In this document: positions 45,801-56,268 of the stretch, piece by piece | Numbering within the stretch: position 1 is the stretch's first letter | Layout of the letters: each line of letters opens with the position of its first letter | Assembly (NCBI GenBank): GCA_033439295.1 | Contig: JAVTLE010000005.1 | Span: 1,910,501 to 1,974,500 of the forward strand | Direction: 5' to 3' | From: Deuterostichococcus epilithicus | Taxonomy: Eukaryota > Chlorophyta > Trebouxiophyceae > Prasiolales > Stichococcaceae | Length of the DNA: 64,000 nt | Notes under the pieces: model-generated | What the model was told of the DNA's origin: nothing | Databases searched by the model: none | Seen by the model: the letters and a program-made list of their open reading frames with translations, nothing else | Position numbers and translations under genes: made by a program

Positions 45801-47498
45801 TGAATCACTCGGAGCCACCCACTTTAATGCCAGCGCTGCTCATGAACGATCAGGCATTGAAGGGGTGCCGTTCATCTGGGGCAGCTCGATCACACAGACT
45901 CGTGAAACAAGACCTTGTCTAAGTTGCACCGGAGCTCGTTACAATCACAGAGCTCAGTCCCGGGTGCCAAACCGCAGGACCTGGCAGCGCTGCTGGCGCC
46001 ATGCGGCTACACACGCGAGCCACTGGACGCGCGGCTGGGGTGGCTGCTGGCCGGCGTACTACGCGCAATTGGCGCTCTGCCGCCCGCCGCGGACCGCCTG
46101 CCACAGGTGCGGCTGCCGACCCTGCCAACTACAGAAGGCGCTGTCACGCCAGTTAGTCCAGCCGCCGTAAGTATGATCCAGGATCCAGAGCGTTTGCACT
46201 GCGATAGGTCAGTTCTCGCCGATCAGTCTGCCTTCAACCAGATCTCGCCAAGCAGGCACGATGACGAGAACTTCCCATTCTTCCCATTTGCTCGCTGGGC
46301 AATGCACAGGTGGCCATGGTCACGACAGCGGCGATCGCGCAGCTGGAGGCACTCAGCCTGCCCGAGTGGGCGATGTACGCGGCGCTGCACCTGCCGGATG
46401 CGCTGCAGCGCGGCCGCGCAGTGGGCGAGCTGCTGACGCGACACACGCCCGAGTGGGCCGCCGACGCGGGCAAGCGCGAGTTTCTGACGCAGCGGCTGCG
46501 CATCCCGGCGGCGCGTCTGTCGGACGCTCTGGCGCTGTGGGCCCAGGTGCGGCGCCAGTCCGCCTTCCTCACGCCTTCCCAGCCTTGGTGGTTGACCACG
46601 TGTCGTGGAATATCAGTGCGACTCACATGTGCTCGTGCAGCCGGCAGAAGGTTGCAGGCTTGTGCGTCCCCGCCGTGAGGTGCCAGTTGCACACAGCCCT
46701 CAACCCTAATGCGCGCACGTCGCCCTGCGGCGCCAGTGCAGACACCAAAGCACCTCCTGAGCAGCCGAGCGCATCGTGCCCAGGCACGGCACGCCACGGG
46801 CGTGCAGCTGGCGCACCTGGCGGCGGCGGGGCCAGGGCAGCTGGCGCAGGCGCGTGCCATAGCGGCTGCGGACGTTGCGCCGCTCCTGGTGGTCTCGCGG
46901 CGCCCTGCAGACCTGCGGGCACTGCTGCGCCGCCTGCGCGCCCTGGAGCCGCAGACAGCGGGGCCACTTGCGCCCTACGCCGCCTACCTCCGCATGCTGG
47001 TGCGACCCCGCTGCACAGCCTCGGCCGCCTGCGACTCACAGCGGCAAAGCGGCGGGCATGCCTGCTGATTGTTGCCCCGATGGCCTGTACCTGTTCAGGC
47101 TTCAGGCTTGGCGCAGCATCCCTGACGTTGTGTTGATGTCACATCAAGGTTTGGCGCCAGTACCTGACCAGCGCAGGCGTGTTGACCTGCATCCTGACGG
47201 CAGTCTGATGTGGCTTTGTGCACAGGACCTGGGCGTGGGCGGCGCCGCTGGCGACGTGCAGGAGGCGGCCTGGCTTGGGCAGCTGCTGCAACCGCCAGCC
47301 ACGTCGGCGGTGGCAGGCAGCACCACCAATGCCGCGCTGTCCATCATCGCTGCGACCTTTGCCGAGTGGGGACATGGCTCGGACGCTGACGGCGCAGCGG
47401 CGACAGAGTGGCATGCGCTGCCACTCAGCCAGGCAGACCTGCTGGACCAGCTGCAGCTGGCAGCAGCGGCGCTGGCGGAAGTCGTCGATGTTGCTTGA
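36839..47498 (+). CDS. NUP98: Nucleoporin NUP98-NUP96 precursor
   Basis: A large multi-exon gene starting MAFSFGG. The first ~3 kb encode an FG domain with more than fifty FG dipeptides by eye, mostly PAFGA and PFG rather than GLFG. It is interrupted by a GLEBS segment (about 38070-38235: HLNSISAMKQYEGKSPEELR) that binds the mRNA-export factor RAE1/Gle2. At about 40020-40180 lies the basic linker with TPRSITPRTGVRLRTPRP. The autoproteolytic domain follows (41045-42300: SDYYLQPSLTQLAAMA, FTVGRPGVGSVRWLE, ITLLKVHKM) and ends in VEHFSRYG, where cleavage between F and S (42171/42172) would release NUP98 from NUP96. Downstream, SASLGLEPARLSSMRNSLF and many Ala/Leu-rich helices to the stop at 47498 are the NUP96 scaffold part of the Y complex. 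Exon borders in the NUP96 half are approximate. Confidence 0.9.
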
Positions 47499-48174
47499 CA
47501 ACGAAAGCAGCATATAACATCCTCGGAAAGCCAGCTTGTGCATATGAGATGGCGGCGGCAGTCGCTTGACATAGCAGCTTGCATGTCAGCAAGTTGGTGT
47601 CGGTAGCAAATATCTTGTTGATGAGTGAGATCATTCTTTACCTGCGGTACTTGGTGGTCCGTTACCGGTGAGCAGTCTTATGCATGGCTGGGCTGGTCTG
47701 TGTCAGGCGCTTGTGAACGCATTGCTCTTTGCCCGGGCTCACTGCGGCACCTAGGCTGGCGCTCGCTCGGCGCTGTAACCAGCTTTCCGACAGCTAATAT
47801 CAGCTGCCTTCTGTTGCGTCAAAGAACCGACGGCAGTGGTCGACTGGTCGCGCGAAGTCGGTCGCAGCACTACCCGTCCAGTCTTTACAGCTGCAGGACA
47901 CAGGAGGCAGGAGCTGAATTTCAGATGCCCTGGGGCAAGCAGCAGAGTCCCACCGGGAAACCAGACTGACGGAGTGCATGTTGATGGAAAGTCTGCACCT
48001 GGCCCTAGGCCGTGTGTGCACGTCTGATTGGAAGAGCTAGAAGTGCTGCACGCTTCAGTTGTCGACCGTGCTGCGCCACTTGCTTGCAGCGAGCGAAACG
48101 CGACAGCAACGTGGCTCAGCGGCTGACTGCCATCACTGTCGCACCTGGTCTGTCGCATTCTGTAGTTGGCAGCC
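47499..48174. other. Spacer between NUP98-96 and prohibitin
   Basis: 676 bp between a stop and the next ATG on the same strand. Moderately AT-richer than the exons around it. I see no gene or repeat; it holds the NUP98-96 3' UTR and the PHB2 promoter. Confidence 0.45.
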
Positions 48175-50449
48175 ATGGACAACATGCGAAAGGCAGGAGC
48201 CCGCATGCCGTCCGGCAATGCGGTGGGTGGTCTCGCGAGGGTGCTGCTGCTGGGCGGGGCAGCCGTCTACGGTGTCTCAAACAGCCTGTTCAACGTGGAG
48301 GGTGGCCACCGCGCCATCGTGTTCAACAGGCTAACCGGCATCAAGGACGAGGTGCGACCAAGCTGCGTGCACTCATGGACATGCCCTGCACAACGCTCGA
48401 GGTGCACGTCAACGCGACTCGATGGCCGAGACCATCTTCGTTTGCTTTCATGCAGGTGTACGAGGAGGGCACGCACATCATGATCCCCTGGTTCGAGCGG
48501 CCCATCATCTACGACGTTCGCGCGCGACCCAACGTCATCCAGAGCACGTCGGGCTCTCGCGACCTGCAGATGGTGCGCGCCGCGCTGCTGCACTGCATGC
48601 AAGAGATGCATGCAACCCCCTGTTCTCTCCGACGCGCTCCGTGCATGTGTGGCGCTCTACATGCGAAGCAGCAGCGACGTGCTGGCTCGCTCGAGTGACA
48701 CGTTGCTGCATGTGGCAGGTGAACATCGGGCTGCGGGTGCTGACGCGGCCGGTGCCGGGCCGGCTGCCAGAAATCTACAGGACGCTGGGCACCGACTATG
48801 GCGAGCGCGTACTGCCTTCCATCATCCAGGTATGACACTGCAGTTCCAGGCACTTTGTTGTGCTTCAGTGCCGCTGATGCATGCAGATCAATCATGCGAG
48901 GTAATCAAAGATACAGTCTGTTGAAAGCGATGTCATGTCTACCCTCTGTGTGGCCAACAGGAGACACTGAAGAGCGTCATTGCGCAGTACAATGCCAGCC
49001 AGCTGCTCACGATGCGTGAGGTACGCCAGCCACTTCCAGCACATGCTTCGGCAGATTTGACCCTCTGACCGTCGGACACGCTGCTAATGTCGGCGCAGCA
49101 GCAGCAGTAGCTGCTGCTAATTGCTGCTCCCGCCGCAACCGCTGCTGCTGCTGCTGCCGCCGTCGCTGCCGCCGTTCTGCTGCTGCTGTTTCCGCTGCTG
49201 AGAGCATCATGACAAGGACCCAGCAAAGCCGAAACATCTCTGAGAGCATGAGCTGCTGAACTTCCTCTGCTGAACTGTAAACAGGCTGACTCAGGCCGCC
49301 TCCCATGTCTCAGGTCGTCAGCAGGGACATCAGGAGGATCTTGACACAGCGGGCGCACTTCTTCAACATCGTGCTGGACGATGTGTCCATCACCAACCTG
49401 ACCTTCAGCCGCGACTACACCGCCGCAGTCGAGTCCAAGCAGGTTGCGCAGCAGGACGCGGAGCGCGCCAAGTTTGTGGTGCGCCACCGATGCCTTGCCT
49501 GCCTGCCATCGCTGCATCCGGTGGCTGCAAGGCGACCGCAGACATGACTTTGACTTGCGCCGCCGCATCTGACGGCTGCAAAGCATTTCGCTGAGTCTAA
49601 AGGCTGGCCGCCCATGACTGCGGGCAGCAAGCCTCACAGCATCCTGTGTGCCGAGCAGACTCGCTGTGTGCCTGCCGCATGAGTGTAACGCGAAACGCCC
49701 ATGGCTGTCCGGCACAATCGAGAACCGTGGTGATGGGCCCGTTGCGTGCGAACTGCTGTGCAGGTGGACAAGGCGGAGCAGGACAAGCAGAGCGCCGTCA
49801 TCAGGGCACAGGGAGAGGTGTGCCGTCAGTGCATGCCAAGGGTTTGGTCTCAACCTTGTAGCTGCTTAGATGCCCTGCGCTGCTACATCTCACTGGCCCA
49901 GCATGCACCGACCATGGCGGTTCGTGAAAGTTGCCGCGGTTGTGGGTGCAAAGCCTGCCTGCGATTCACTTGGCTGATGCTCGAATGCCGCTGCCTGGCA
50001 GGCGCAAAGTGCCAAGATGATCGGCGAGGCTATTCAGAACAACCCTGCTTTCCTCACACTGCGAAAGATCGAGGTAAGAAGCAACACTGCAGTTTTTGAG
50101 GGTTACTTTCATGGCATTTGCTGGCCAGTCTGCCTGCATTGGCAATAGAGGAAAATTGCGTTCAATTGAGCCTGATGGCAATCTTGCCTACTTGTTGCGC
50201 AACGCAGGCGGCACGCGACATTGCCAACACCATCGCGCAGTCGCAGAACAGAGTGTTCCTGAACTCAGACAGCCTGTTGCTGAACCTGGTAAGGCTCTCA
50301 AGCTGCTTGATGTGCTTGGGTCTTTGCTGCAAGGTGTTGCGTCAGCAAACGCAGTGCGCCCTCAATGTGCATATGCGTCCTATCACTAATCACGCCTCGC
50401 ACTTGCAATGCAGGCTGACATGGATGTGTCCGGCAAGATCAAGAAGTAG
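48175..50449 (+). CDS. PHB2: Prohibitin-2 (mitochondrial inner membrane scaffold)
   Basis: Nine exons (48175-48351, 48456-48572, 48719-48829, 48961-49020, 49314-49478, 49764-49817, 50002-50073, 50208-50288, 50414-50449) are in phase and give 290 residues, the usual PHB2 length. The N-terminus has one hydrophobic anchor ([19 protein letters not shown]). The SPFH/PHB domain follows: [72 protein letters not shown] and [21 protein letters not shown] coiled coil then runs through [23 protein letters not shown]1 and PHB2 form a ring in the inner mitochondrial membrane that stabilises respiratory complexes and m-AAA protease. The start at 48175 is the first ATG in frame; another lies three codons later. 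Confidence 0.92.
49098..49195. repeat. CAG/CTG-rich imperfect palindrome in a PHB2 intron
   Basis: A run of GCAGCAGCAGCAG is followed after a few bases by GCTGCTGCT and then further CTG/CCG triplets, within the fourth intron of the prohibitin gene. The two halves can fold on each other. A simple-sequence feature of no evident function. Confidence 0.6.
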
Positions 50450-50574
50450 GCGATCAGATTGGTGCATATCTATGACACGCATTGCCAGCCCCCGAGGTTG
50501 CTCTGAGCTTCCTAGTAGTACCGGTTTATGTCTGGACTCAGGGACTTGTATCTGGCTGCTGTGCACCTCAGTCA

Positions 50575-50579
50575 TGTAA
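50575..50579 (+). terminator. Possible polyadenylation signal of PHB2 (TGTAA)
   Basis: TGTAA, the usual chlorophyte polyadenylation motif, occurs 126 bp after the prohibitin stop codon. I do not find it after most other genes in the window, so the assignment is tentative. Confidence 0.35.
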
Positions 50580-50741
50580 CATTACGCCATGATGCATCAT
50601 GAAACTTCGGATGTACCGTCTAGCAACCTAGCCACAGGCATGCTCTAGCGTCACCATGGCGGCACGGACCACCTTTGTGAAATCAGGAAAGGCTGGCGCG
50701 GCGTGCTCCCAGCAGACTAACCAAGACCAGGACTCCAATTC

Positions 50742-50940
50742 CTGGGTTTACCCGCGGGTGCTGTGGCACATGACTCTATGACTGGACATGGTTGCCGATG
50801 TCGTTTTGGTCTGCTCGACGCCCTTTCCGTTTGTTCCCTCAGCTTGTCGCTTGCTGCTGCGCATTCCGACCGCCTTCGGGCCTGTGCTTATAGTCAGCCA
50901 CTTGACTGCACAGTATGTAACCAAGTCCAAGTCCAAGTCC
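50742..50940 (+). mobile_element. LINE 3' end fragment (5'-truncated)
   Basis: The last ~200 bp of the LINE 3' UTR seen intact at 63205-63398, ending in CCAAGTCCAAGTCCAAGTCC. Strong 5' truncation is usual for target-primed reverse transcription. This is the first piece of the repeat island and lies about 290 bp downstream of the prohibitin gene. Confidence 0.85.
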
Positions 50941-51020
50941 TAGTGCCTCGGTGGCACGGAGCGCATTTGAAGAATCAGGGAAAATCCGGTGCACACTTCA
51001 AACAGGCTCCAGATATTTTT

Positions 51021-51098
51021 CTTGGAACTTGGACTCGGTTACATACTGGGCAGTCAGGCAGCTAGATGTAGCACAGGCCCAAAGGCGGTCGGAATGGA
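51021..51098 (-). mobile_element. Degraded LINE tail, inverted
   Basis: A diverged minus-strand copy of the LINE terminus. The reverse of the CAAGTC tail is followed by a GGTTACATACTG...GCACAGGCC block with several mismatches to the intact copies, so it appears older than its neighbours. Confidence 0.6.
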
Positions 51099-51114
51099 CA
51101 ACAAATGGCGCAGA

Positions 51115-51296
51115 AGGCGCCTTGCTTTCGGGACTTTTGGGGTCGGCATGGGAGTAGCTGGCGATTTCTTTTTCTGTGTTTGGGTGCTGGAGTGGTGTGT
51201 CTCAGCGCTCGCGGATTCTTGCAACGGGAGCGGCTAGCTCAGATGCCAGAGGTACTTCAGACATGTTGCGTAGCCAGACATCCCGCAAACGTCTCT
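51115..51296 (+). mobile_element. LINE 3' UTR fragment
   Basis: About 180 bp matching the start of the LINE 3' UTR (compare 62868-63035), including GAGCGGCTAGCTCAGATGCC. It diverges noticeably from the younger copies. Short minisatellite-like CCACCCGCC sequence and another inverted tail remnant (about 51355-51381) follow it. Confidence 0.65.
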
Positions 51297-51450
51297 TGCC
51301 ACACGCCGCCCGCTACTCGCTACCATTCGCCACCCGCCACCCACCACCCGTCTTTGGACTTGGTTACATACTGTGCACGCACCTGCAGCAGCCTCCCACC
51401 GCCTCCCGTGCTTCCTCGCCATCACCGGGCCACAGCGCAGCGTCCACACT

Positions 51451-51870
51451 ATGTTGACCCGCAGTGGGGCTCAGCCCCCCGGCGCTGCGCCACGGCCACA
51501 GCCGCTGCCGCCGCCGCAACAGCCTCCGCCACCTGGGCAAGCCTCGCCCTCGCCAGCGCACACCAGTGCTGCTGAGGCAGCCAAGTACCGCGCCTGCTGG
51601 GAGCAACTCTGCCGCACCAACATCCGCAAGGCCGATGTCGCTGTCCCTTGGCGCGCCTTGCACTGCCAGCTCCGCACGCCGTCCTTCCTCACCTGCTGCC
51701 GCTATAAGAGCACCGCCGTCGACATGTCGGGGGACACCCCCATGCAGAAGGCCTGCTGCCGCTGGCCGGCTTGTCGCACCCCGGCAAGTCAACTGTGGGT
51801 GTGCTTAAGCTTGATGCCCTCTCTGTTGCTGCTGCTGAGCTCGCGCTGTGTCTTGCTGCCGTCTTCATGA
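51451..51870 (+). CDS. Chimeric open frame, probably part of a broken LINE copy
   Basis: An open frame starting MLTRSGAQPPGAAPRP with a Pro/Gln-rich N-terminus and then AAKYRACWEQLCRTNIRKA and several Cys residues. From 51783 the DNA is LINE sequence (the stretch coding GKSTVGVLKLDALS elsewhere) but read in a different frame. At 51868 it runs straight into the tail of an inverted LINE. I do not recognise the first 110 residues; an ORF1 fragment of this LINE family or captured host sequence are both possible. It is unlikely to be a functional gene. Confidence 0.3.
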   Translation: MLTRSGAQPPGAAPRPQPLPPPQQPPPPGQASPSPAHTSAAEAAKYRACWEQLCRTNIRKADVAVPWRALHCQLRTPSFLTCCRYKSTAVDMSGDTPMQKACCRWPACRTPASQLWVCLSLMPSLLLLLSSRCVLLPSS

Positions 51871-52558
51871 CTTGGACTTGGACTTGGTTACATACTGTGC
51901 AGTTAAGTGGCTGACTATAGCACAGGCCCGAAGGCAATCGGAATGCGAAATAGCAAGCGGCAAGCTGAGGGAACAAACGGAAAGGGCGTCGAGCGGATCA
52001 AAACGACATCGGCAACCATGTCCAGTCATAGAGTCATGTGCCACAGCACTCGCGGGTAAACCCAGTAAACCCCGCGCAGACATACAGGACCAGTTGCGCA
52101 CAAAGCGCCGAGCTCTCTGGCTCGCTGGGACCAGAAACGCCGTGAGGCGCCTTGCATGCTGGTGGAAACAGGCCAAACACATAAGCCAAGGACTGAAAAT
52201 CACATGCTAGGCCTAACCTCCCGCTGCCAAGGCTACGGGATGTCTGACTGCGCAACATGCCTAAAGTGCCCCCGGCATCTGAGTTAGCCGCTCCTGTCGC
52301 AGGATTCCGCGAGCGCTATGGCTCACCACTCCGAAACCCAAACACAGAGAATGAAATCGCCATCTACCCCCATGCCGACCCCAAAAATCCCGACAGCAAG
52401 GTGCCCTCTGCCTCGAAAGCATGATGATGATAGGCCTCATTGAGAGCTCGAGCCCACGCCCTCTAGCTCCGCGCAGCGATCGGCGCAATGCCGCAGAAAC
52501 ACCCCCAAGCTGGCAGGGTCCTGCTGCATGAACGCCTCGACTGTGGCGTCGCCCCGGC

Positions 52559-52824
52559 TTGGGGGTGGTGGAGCGTGAAAAGTGAAAGAACCTTTGACCG
52601 GAAGGTTGGTTGTGAAAGTGGAATTAAATCCACTTATATACACAACCAAGAGATGATGGGGAGTGTCACCCGAAGGTGATCGACAGCGATGGGTGATTGC
52701 CAAAGCAATGCGAAAGCAGGGCAGTCATATGTATGACTATGACCCAATTCACTCCTTTTTTTTGTCCGCATGAGTCGTGAATCGAACTCGCGACCTCATG
52801 GGTATTTTTCCGTTTTCCAACCAC
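52559..52824 (-). repeat. Hairpin-rich ~266-bp repeat, copy 1 (SINE-like?)
   Basis: Runs from TTGGGGGTGGTGG to TTTTCCAACCAC and matches the copies at 55493 and 57893 over its whole length. It interrupts LINE coding sequence after CCCCGGC. Read on the minus strand it would form C(UUCG)G-capped stems (TCACC/GGTGA at 52666-52679 and ATTGC/GCAAT just after). A box-B-like GAGTTCGATTC lies near its right-hand end. It carries no ORF. The strand given is the one on which the box B and UUCG loops read correctly. Confidence 0.75.
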
Positions 52825-52864
52825 TTGGGGGTGGTGGAGCGTGAAAAGTGAAAGAACCTTTGAC
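52825..52864 (-). repeat. Partial second unit of the hairpin-rich repeat
   Basis: The first 40 bp of the same repeat (TTGGGGGTGGTGG to CCTTTGAC) follow directly on the complete unit in the same orientation, after which the LINE resumes with GGTTGAACAAC, where intact copies read GGCTGAACAAC. This makes a 1.15-unit tandem. Confidence 0.8.
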
Positions 52865-52951
52865 GGTTGAACAACTCCACGTGCTGGAGGCGCTGGTCTA
52901 GCAGAGCAGAACACCCCCAGAGCATGTGCTCTGCGTCATCAACCTCGCCGC

Positions 52952-53393
52952 TGGAGCGGCTAGCTCAGATGCCGGGGGCACTTTAGGCATGTTGCGCAGT
53001 CAGACATCCCGCATCCTTGGCAGCGGGAGGTTAGGCTTAGCAGGTGTTTTTCAGTCCTTGGCTTTTGTGTTTGGTCTGCTTCCACCAGCATGCAGGGCGC
53101 CTCACGGCGTTTCCGGTCCCAGCGAGCCAGAGAGCTCGGCGCCTTGTGCGCAACTGGTCCTGTATGTCTGCGCGGGGTTTACTGGGTTTACCCGCGGGTG
53201 CTGTGGCACATGACTCTATGACTGGACATGGTTGCCGATGTCGTTTTGGTCTGCTCGACGCCCTTTCCGTTTGTTCCCTCAGCTTGTCGCTTGCTGCTGC
53301 GCATTCCGATTGCCTTCGGGCCTGTGCTATAGTCAGCCACTTGACTGCACAGTACGTAACCAAGTCCAGTCCAGTCCAGTCGAAGCACCTCGA
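52952..53393 (+). mobile_element. LINE 3' UTR fragment with altered tail
   Basis: About 440 bp of LINE 3' UTR in plus orientation, from GAGCGGCTAGCTCAG to a tail in which CCAAGTCC has become repeated CCAGT. It separates two minus-strand LINE pieces that would otherwise belong to one copy (51868-52951 and 53394-54660). Confidence 0.8.
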
Positions 53394-54660
53394 TGGGAGC
53401 GGACATGTAGGTGAGCTGTGGCGCCGCCACCGCGCCGCGCGCGGTGGTGTACACCACCACCTTCGTCTTCTTGCCGTTGACGGTGAGCCGCCAGCGCTTG
53501 CTGTAGGCCTGCAAGAGGTCCAACTGCGCCTGCAGGCCGGCGACGGTGGTGGACACCAGTGCCAGGTCGTCCGCGTAGAAGAGTGCCGGCGTCTGCACGC
53601 CGGACAGTGTGGGAAGGGCGAAGCCGGCGGAGCCGGCTTCGAGCTCAGCCTGGAAGTCATCAATGAAGATGCCTAACAGGGTTGGAGAAAGTGGGCAGCC
53701 CTGTTTCACACCTAGCAGGGAATCGAACGTGGCAGACATGCCGTCAGCAAACTGCACCCCCATGGGCACCTCCGCATACAAAGCCTGCACCGCCCGCAAG
53801 AAGTCCCCATGCACCCCGATGCGTTGCAGTTTGTGCCACAGCAGGTCACGTGGAATGGTGTCATATGCTTTTTTGAAGTCAACGTAACATACATACAGCG
53901 GCTTTTTGTCTGCACGGGCTCGCTCAATGAGCGTGCGGAGCACAAACACCTGGTCAGTGGTGCGGTGGTCCCTCCGGAAGCCAGCCTGTCCGCGGGCACG
54001 CAGCCCGTGGCGCTCGGTCCACTCCATGAGCCTCTCGTTGAGCATCGCTGCGTACAGCTTTGCTAAAAGAGAGCCCACCGCGATGCCGCGGTAGTTGCCA
54101 GGGTCAATAACGTCGCCACCCTTGTGGATGGGGGTGATGCCGCAAAGCGCCCAAGCGCGCGGCAGCGCCCCCACCCTCTGGCAAGCATTGAAGACGGCAG
54201 CAAGACACGGCGCGAGCTCAGCAGCAGCAACAGAGAGGGCATCAAGCTTAAGCACACCCACAGTTGACTTGCCACCATGCAGGGACTCAATGCCCTTGGT
54301 GACAGAGGCACCTGTGAACTGCACATTCAACTCGGAACCGTCTGCGGCTGGTGGCGCGGCGCCGGCGTCGGCTGTCGGGTCCTCTTGCACATCAGAAGGG
54401 ATGACGGGCTGCTGCCCCAGCAGATCACGAAAGTAGTCAGCCATGGCAGCATCAGGCACAGCGCAGACACGCTTCTTGGCAACTTTGAATTTGCCCCAAA
54501 AGCGTGCCGGGTTGGCCTGGGCCAGAGTGAGGAGGGCGATGGCCTGGCTGCGCGTCCAGCGGCTCAGCTTGCGCCGCAGCGCGCGCTGGTACTCAGCGCG
54601 CGCCGTGCGAGCCGCGTGCGAACGCGGATCGCTGCGCATGGCCTGCCACCCGTCACCTGA
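53394..54660 (-). mobile_element. LINE reverse-transcriptase segment, inverted
   Basis: An uninterrupted frame on the minus strand codes the pre-RT linker (RSQAIALLTLAQANPARFWG) and most of a non-LTR reverse transcriptase: GNYRGIAVGSLLAKLYAAML, GLRARGQAGFRRDHRTTDQ, YVDFKKAYDTIPRDLLW, GVKQGCPLSPTL and the catalytic FYADDLALV. It ends abruptly at PIEVL, where the plus-strand tail piece begins. Its 5' end is cut by the minisatellite at about 54660. No endonuclease is attached. About 1.1 kb that should link it to the zinc-knuckle piece at 52951 is missing. Confidence 0.88.
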
Positions 54661-55895
54661 CGCTTACCACCTGCCACCTGCCACCCGCCACCTGCCACCT
54701 GCCACCATCTTCTTTACTAACTTGCCACCTGCCGCCTGCCGCCGCCACCTGCCACTTGCCACCTGCCGCCTACCACCTGCCACCTGCTTCTTTGTTGGCT
54801 TGCCACCCAGCACCCACCGCCCGTTACCCGCCGCCATCCGCCACCCGCCACCCGCCACCGCCACCCGCCGCAGCCCACCACCCGGCACTCCCCACCATCC
54901 ACAGCTCACNGCCACTTGCCGCCGCCACCTGCCACCTGCCACCTGCCGCCTACCACCTGCCACCTGCTTCTTTGTTGGCTTGCCACCCGACACCCACCGC
55001 CCGTCACCCGCCGTCATCCGCCACCCGCCACCCGCCACTTGCCGCAGCCCACAACCCGGCACTCCCCACCATCCACAGCTCACCGCCACTTGCCGCCGCC
55101 ACCTGCCTACCTCCTGCCTACCACCTGCCACCTGCTTCTTTGTTGGCTTGCCACCCAGCACCCACCGCCCGTTACCCGCCGCCACCCGCCCACCGCCACC
55201 CGCCGCAGCCCACCACCCGGCACTCCCCACCATCCACCGCTCACCGCCACCTGCCGCCGCCACCTGCCACTTGCCACCTGCCGCCTACCACCTGCCACCT
55301 GCTTCTTTGTTGGCTTGCCACCCGACACCCACCGCCCGNCACCCGCCGTCATCCGCAACCCGCCACCCGCCACAGCCCACCACCCGGCACTCCTCACCAT
55401 TCAGTGCTCACCGCCGCTTGCCGCCGCCACCTGCCACTAACCTGCCGCCTACCACCTGCCNCTTTGTTGGCTTGCCACCCAGCACCCACCACTTGGGGGT
55501 GGTGGAGCGTGAAAAGTGAAAGAACCTTTGACCGGAAGGTTGGTTGTGAAAGTGGAATTAAATCCACTTAAATACACAACCAAGAGATGGTGGAGTGTCA
55601 CCCGAAGGTGATCGATAGCGATGGGTGATTGCCGAAGCAATGCGAAAGCAGGGCAGTCATATGTATGACTATGACCCAATTCACTCCTTTTTTTTGTCCG
55701 CATGAGGAATCGAACTCGAGACCCCATGGGTATTTTTCCGTTTTCCAACCACCGCCTGTCACCCGCCGCCATCCGCCACCCGCCACCCGCCACCGCCACC
55801 CGCCGCAGCCCACCACCCGGCACTCCTCACCATCCACTGCTCACCGCCACTTGCCGCCGCCACCTGCCACCTGCCACCGTTGACCCTTCACCCGC
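54661..55895. repeat. Tandem minisatellite with ~167-180-bp higher-order units
   Basis: Built from short CCACCTGCCA/CCACCCGCCA motifs arranged in at least five longer units. Each unit contains the landmark CTGCTTCTTTGTTGGCTTGCC, found at 54784, 54964, 55132 and 55299 and in a damaged form near 55455, so the period is about 167-180 bp. Unresolved bases at 54910, 55339 and 55461 mark assembly difficulty. A hairpin-rich repeat is inserted at 55493-55752, after which the CCACC motifs resume. Long open frames on both strands arise from the composition and are not genes. Confidence 0.9.
55493..55752 (-). repeat. Hairpin-rich repeat, copy 2
   Basis: A ~260-bp copy of the repeat at 52559 and 57893, here inserted in the minisatellite. 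It keeps the 9-bp TTGGTTGTG/CACAACCAA stem and the two CGAA-loop hairpins (UUCG on the other strand). Its tRNA-like end is slightly shorter and on the minus strand reads GAGTTCGATTCC, close to the RNA polymerase III box B consensus. Confidence 0.8.
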
Positions 55896-56268
55896 CGCCC
55901 AGCACCCATCAAAAACACCACGCCCTCGTTACACAAGCAATCAACATACACGGCGAAGCGTCTGCCCATGCCCTGGAGTCCGGCAACGCGCTCAGCGGCA
56001 CGTTCGACAACCAACCAACAACAGGGATCCCTCAGCCGCAATTTTTCTGTGGCTTCTCGTTTCTTCTCAAATCTTGCACACGCATTCTGTACATATTCAT
56101 GAGCACACCCACCGTGATTGTGCACTGATTGCTCTTGCATCGCCAGCGTCAGCGATTTTCGGAACGTTAACAGCTGTCAGCAGATTTTTCGAAAGTTTCC
56201 GCGCTCTGCTCAGCTTGCGCTTACGCACAACGTCCTGATTGCTCCACGCTTGCTGCTGCACTTGCATC
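55896..56268 (+). other. AT-richer leader before the LINE/chimeric ORF
   Basis: About 370 bp that is clearly less GC-rich than its surroundings and unlike the minisatellite. It precedes the ATG at 56269 and could be a LINE 5' UTR or a captured host promoter/5' UTR. No repeat of it is seen elsewhere in the window. Confidence 0.35.

Larger units (their letters stand above)
51868..52951 (-). mobile_element. LINE 3' part, inverted, split by a hairpin-rich repeat
   Basis: Reading on the minus strand, this copy has the end of the reverse-transcriptase ORF (52951 back to its stop at 52439-52437) and the full 3' UTR with CAAGTC tail (ending 51868). The coding part includes the zinc-knuckle region DDAEHMLWGC and DPASLGVFLRHCADRCAELEG. 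Positions 52559-52864 are a foreign insert. At 52951 the copy stops inside the zinc-knuckle codons and joins a plus-strand 3' UTR piece. Confidence 0.85.

Noticed and set aside
54664-55571. Long open frames on both strands with repeated FVGLPP/HPPPATRH or GGKPTKKQVAGG units
   Set aside because: They follow the period and base composition of the minisatellite, contain unresolved bases and have no start context or homology; they are not genes.
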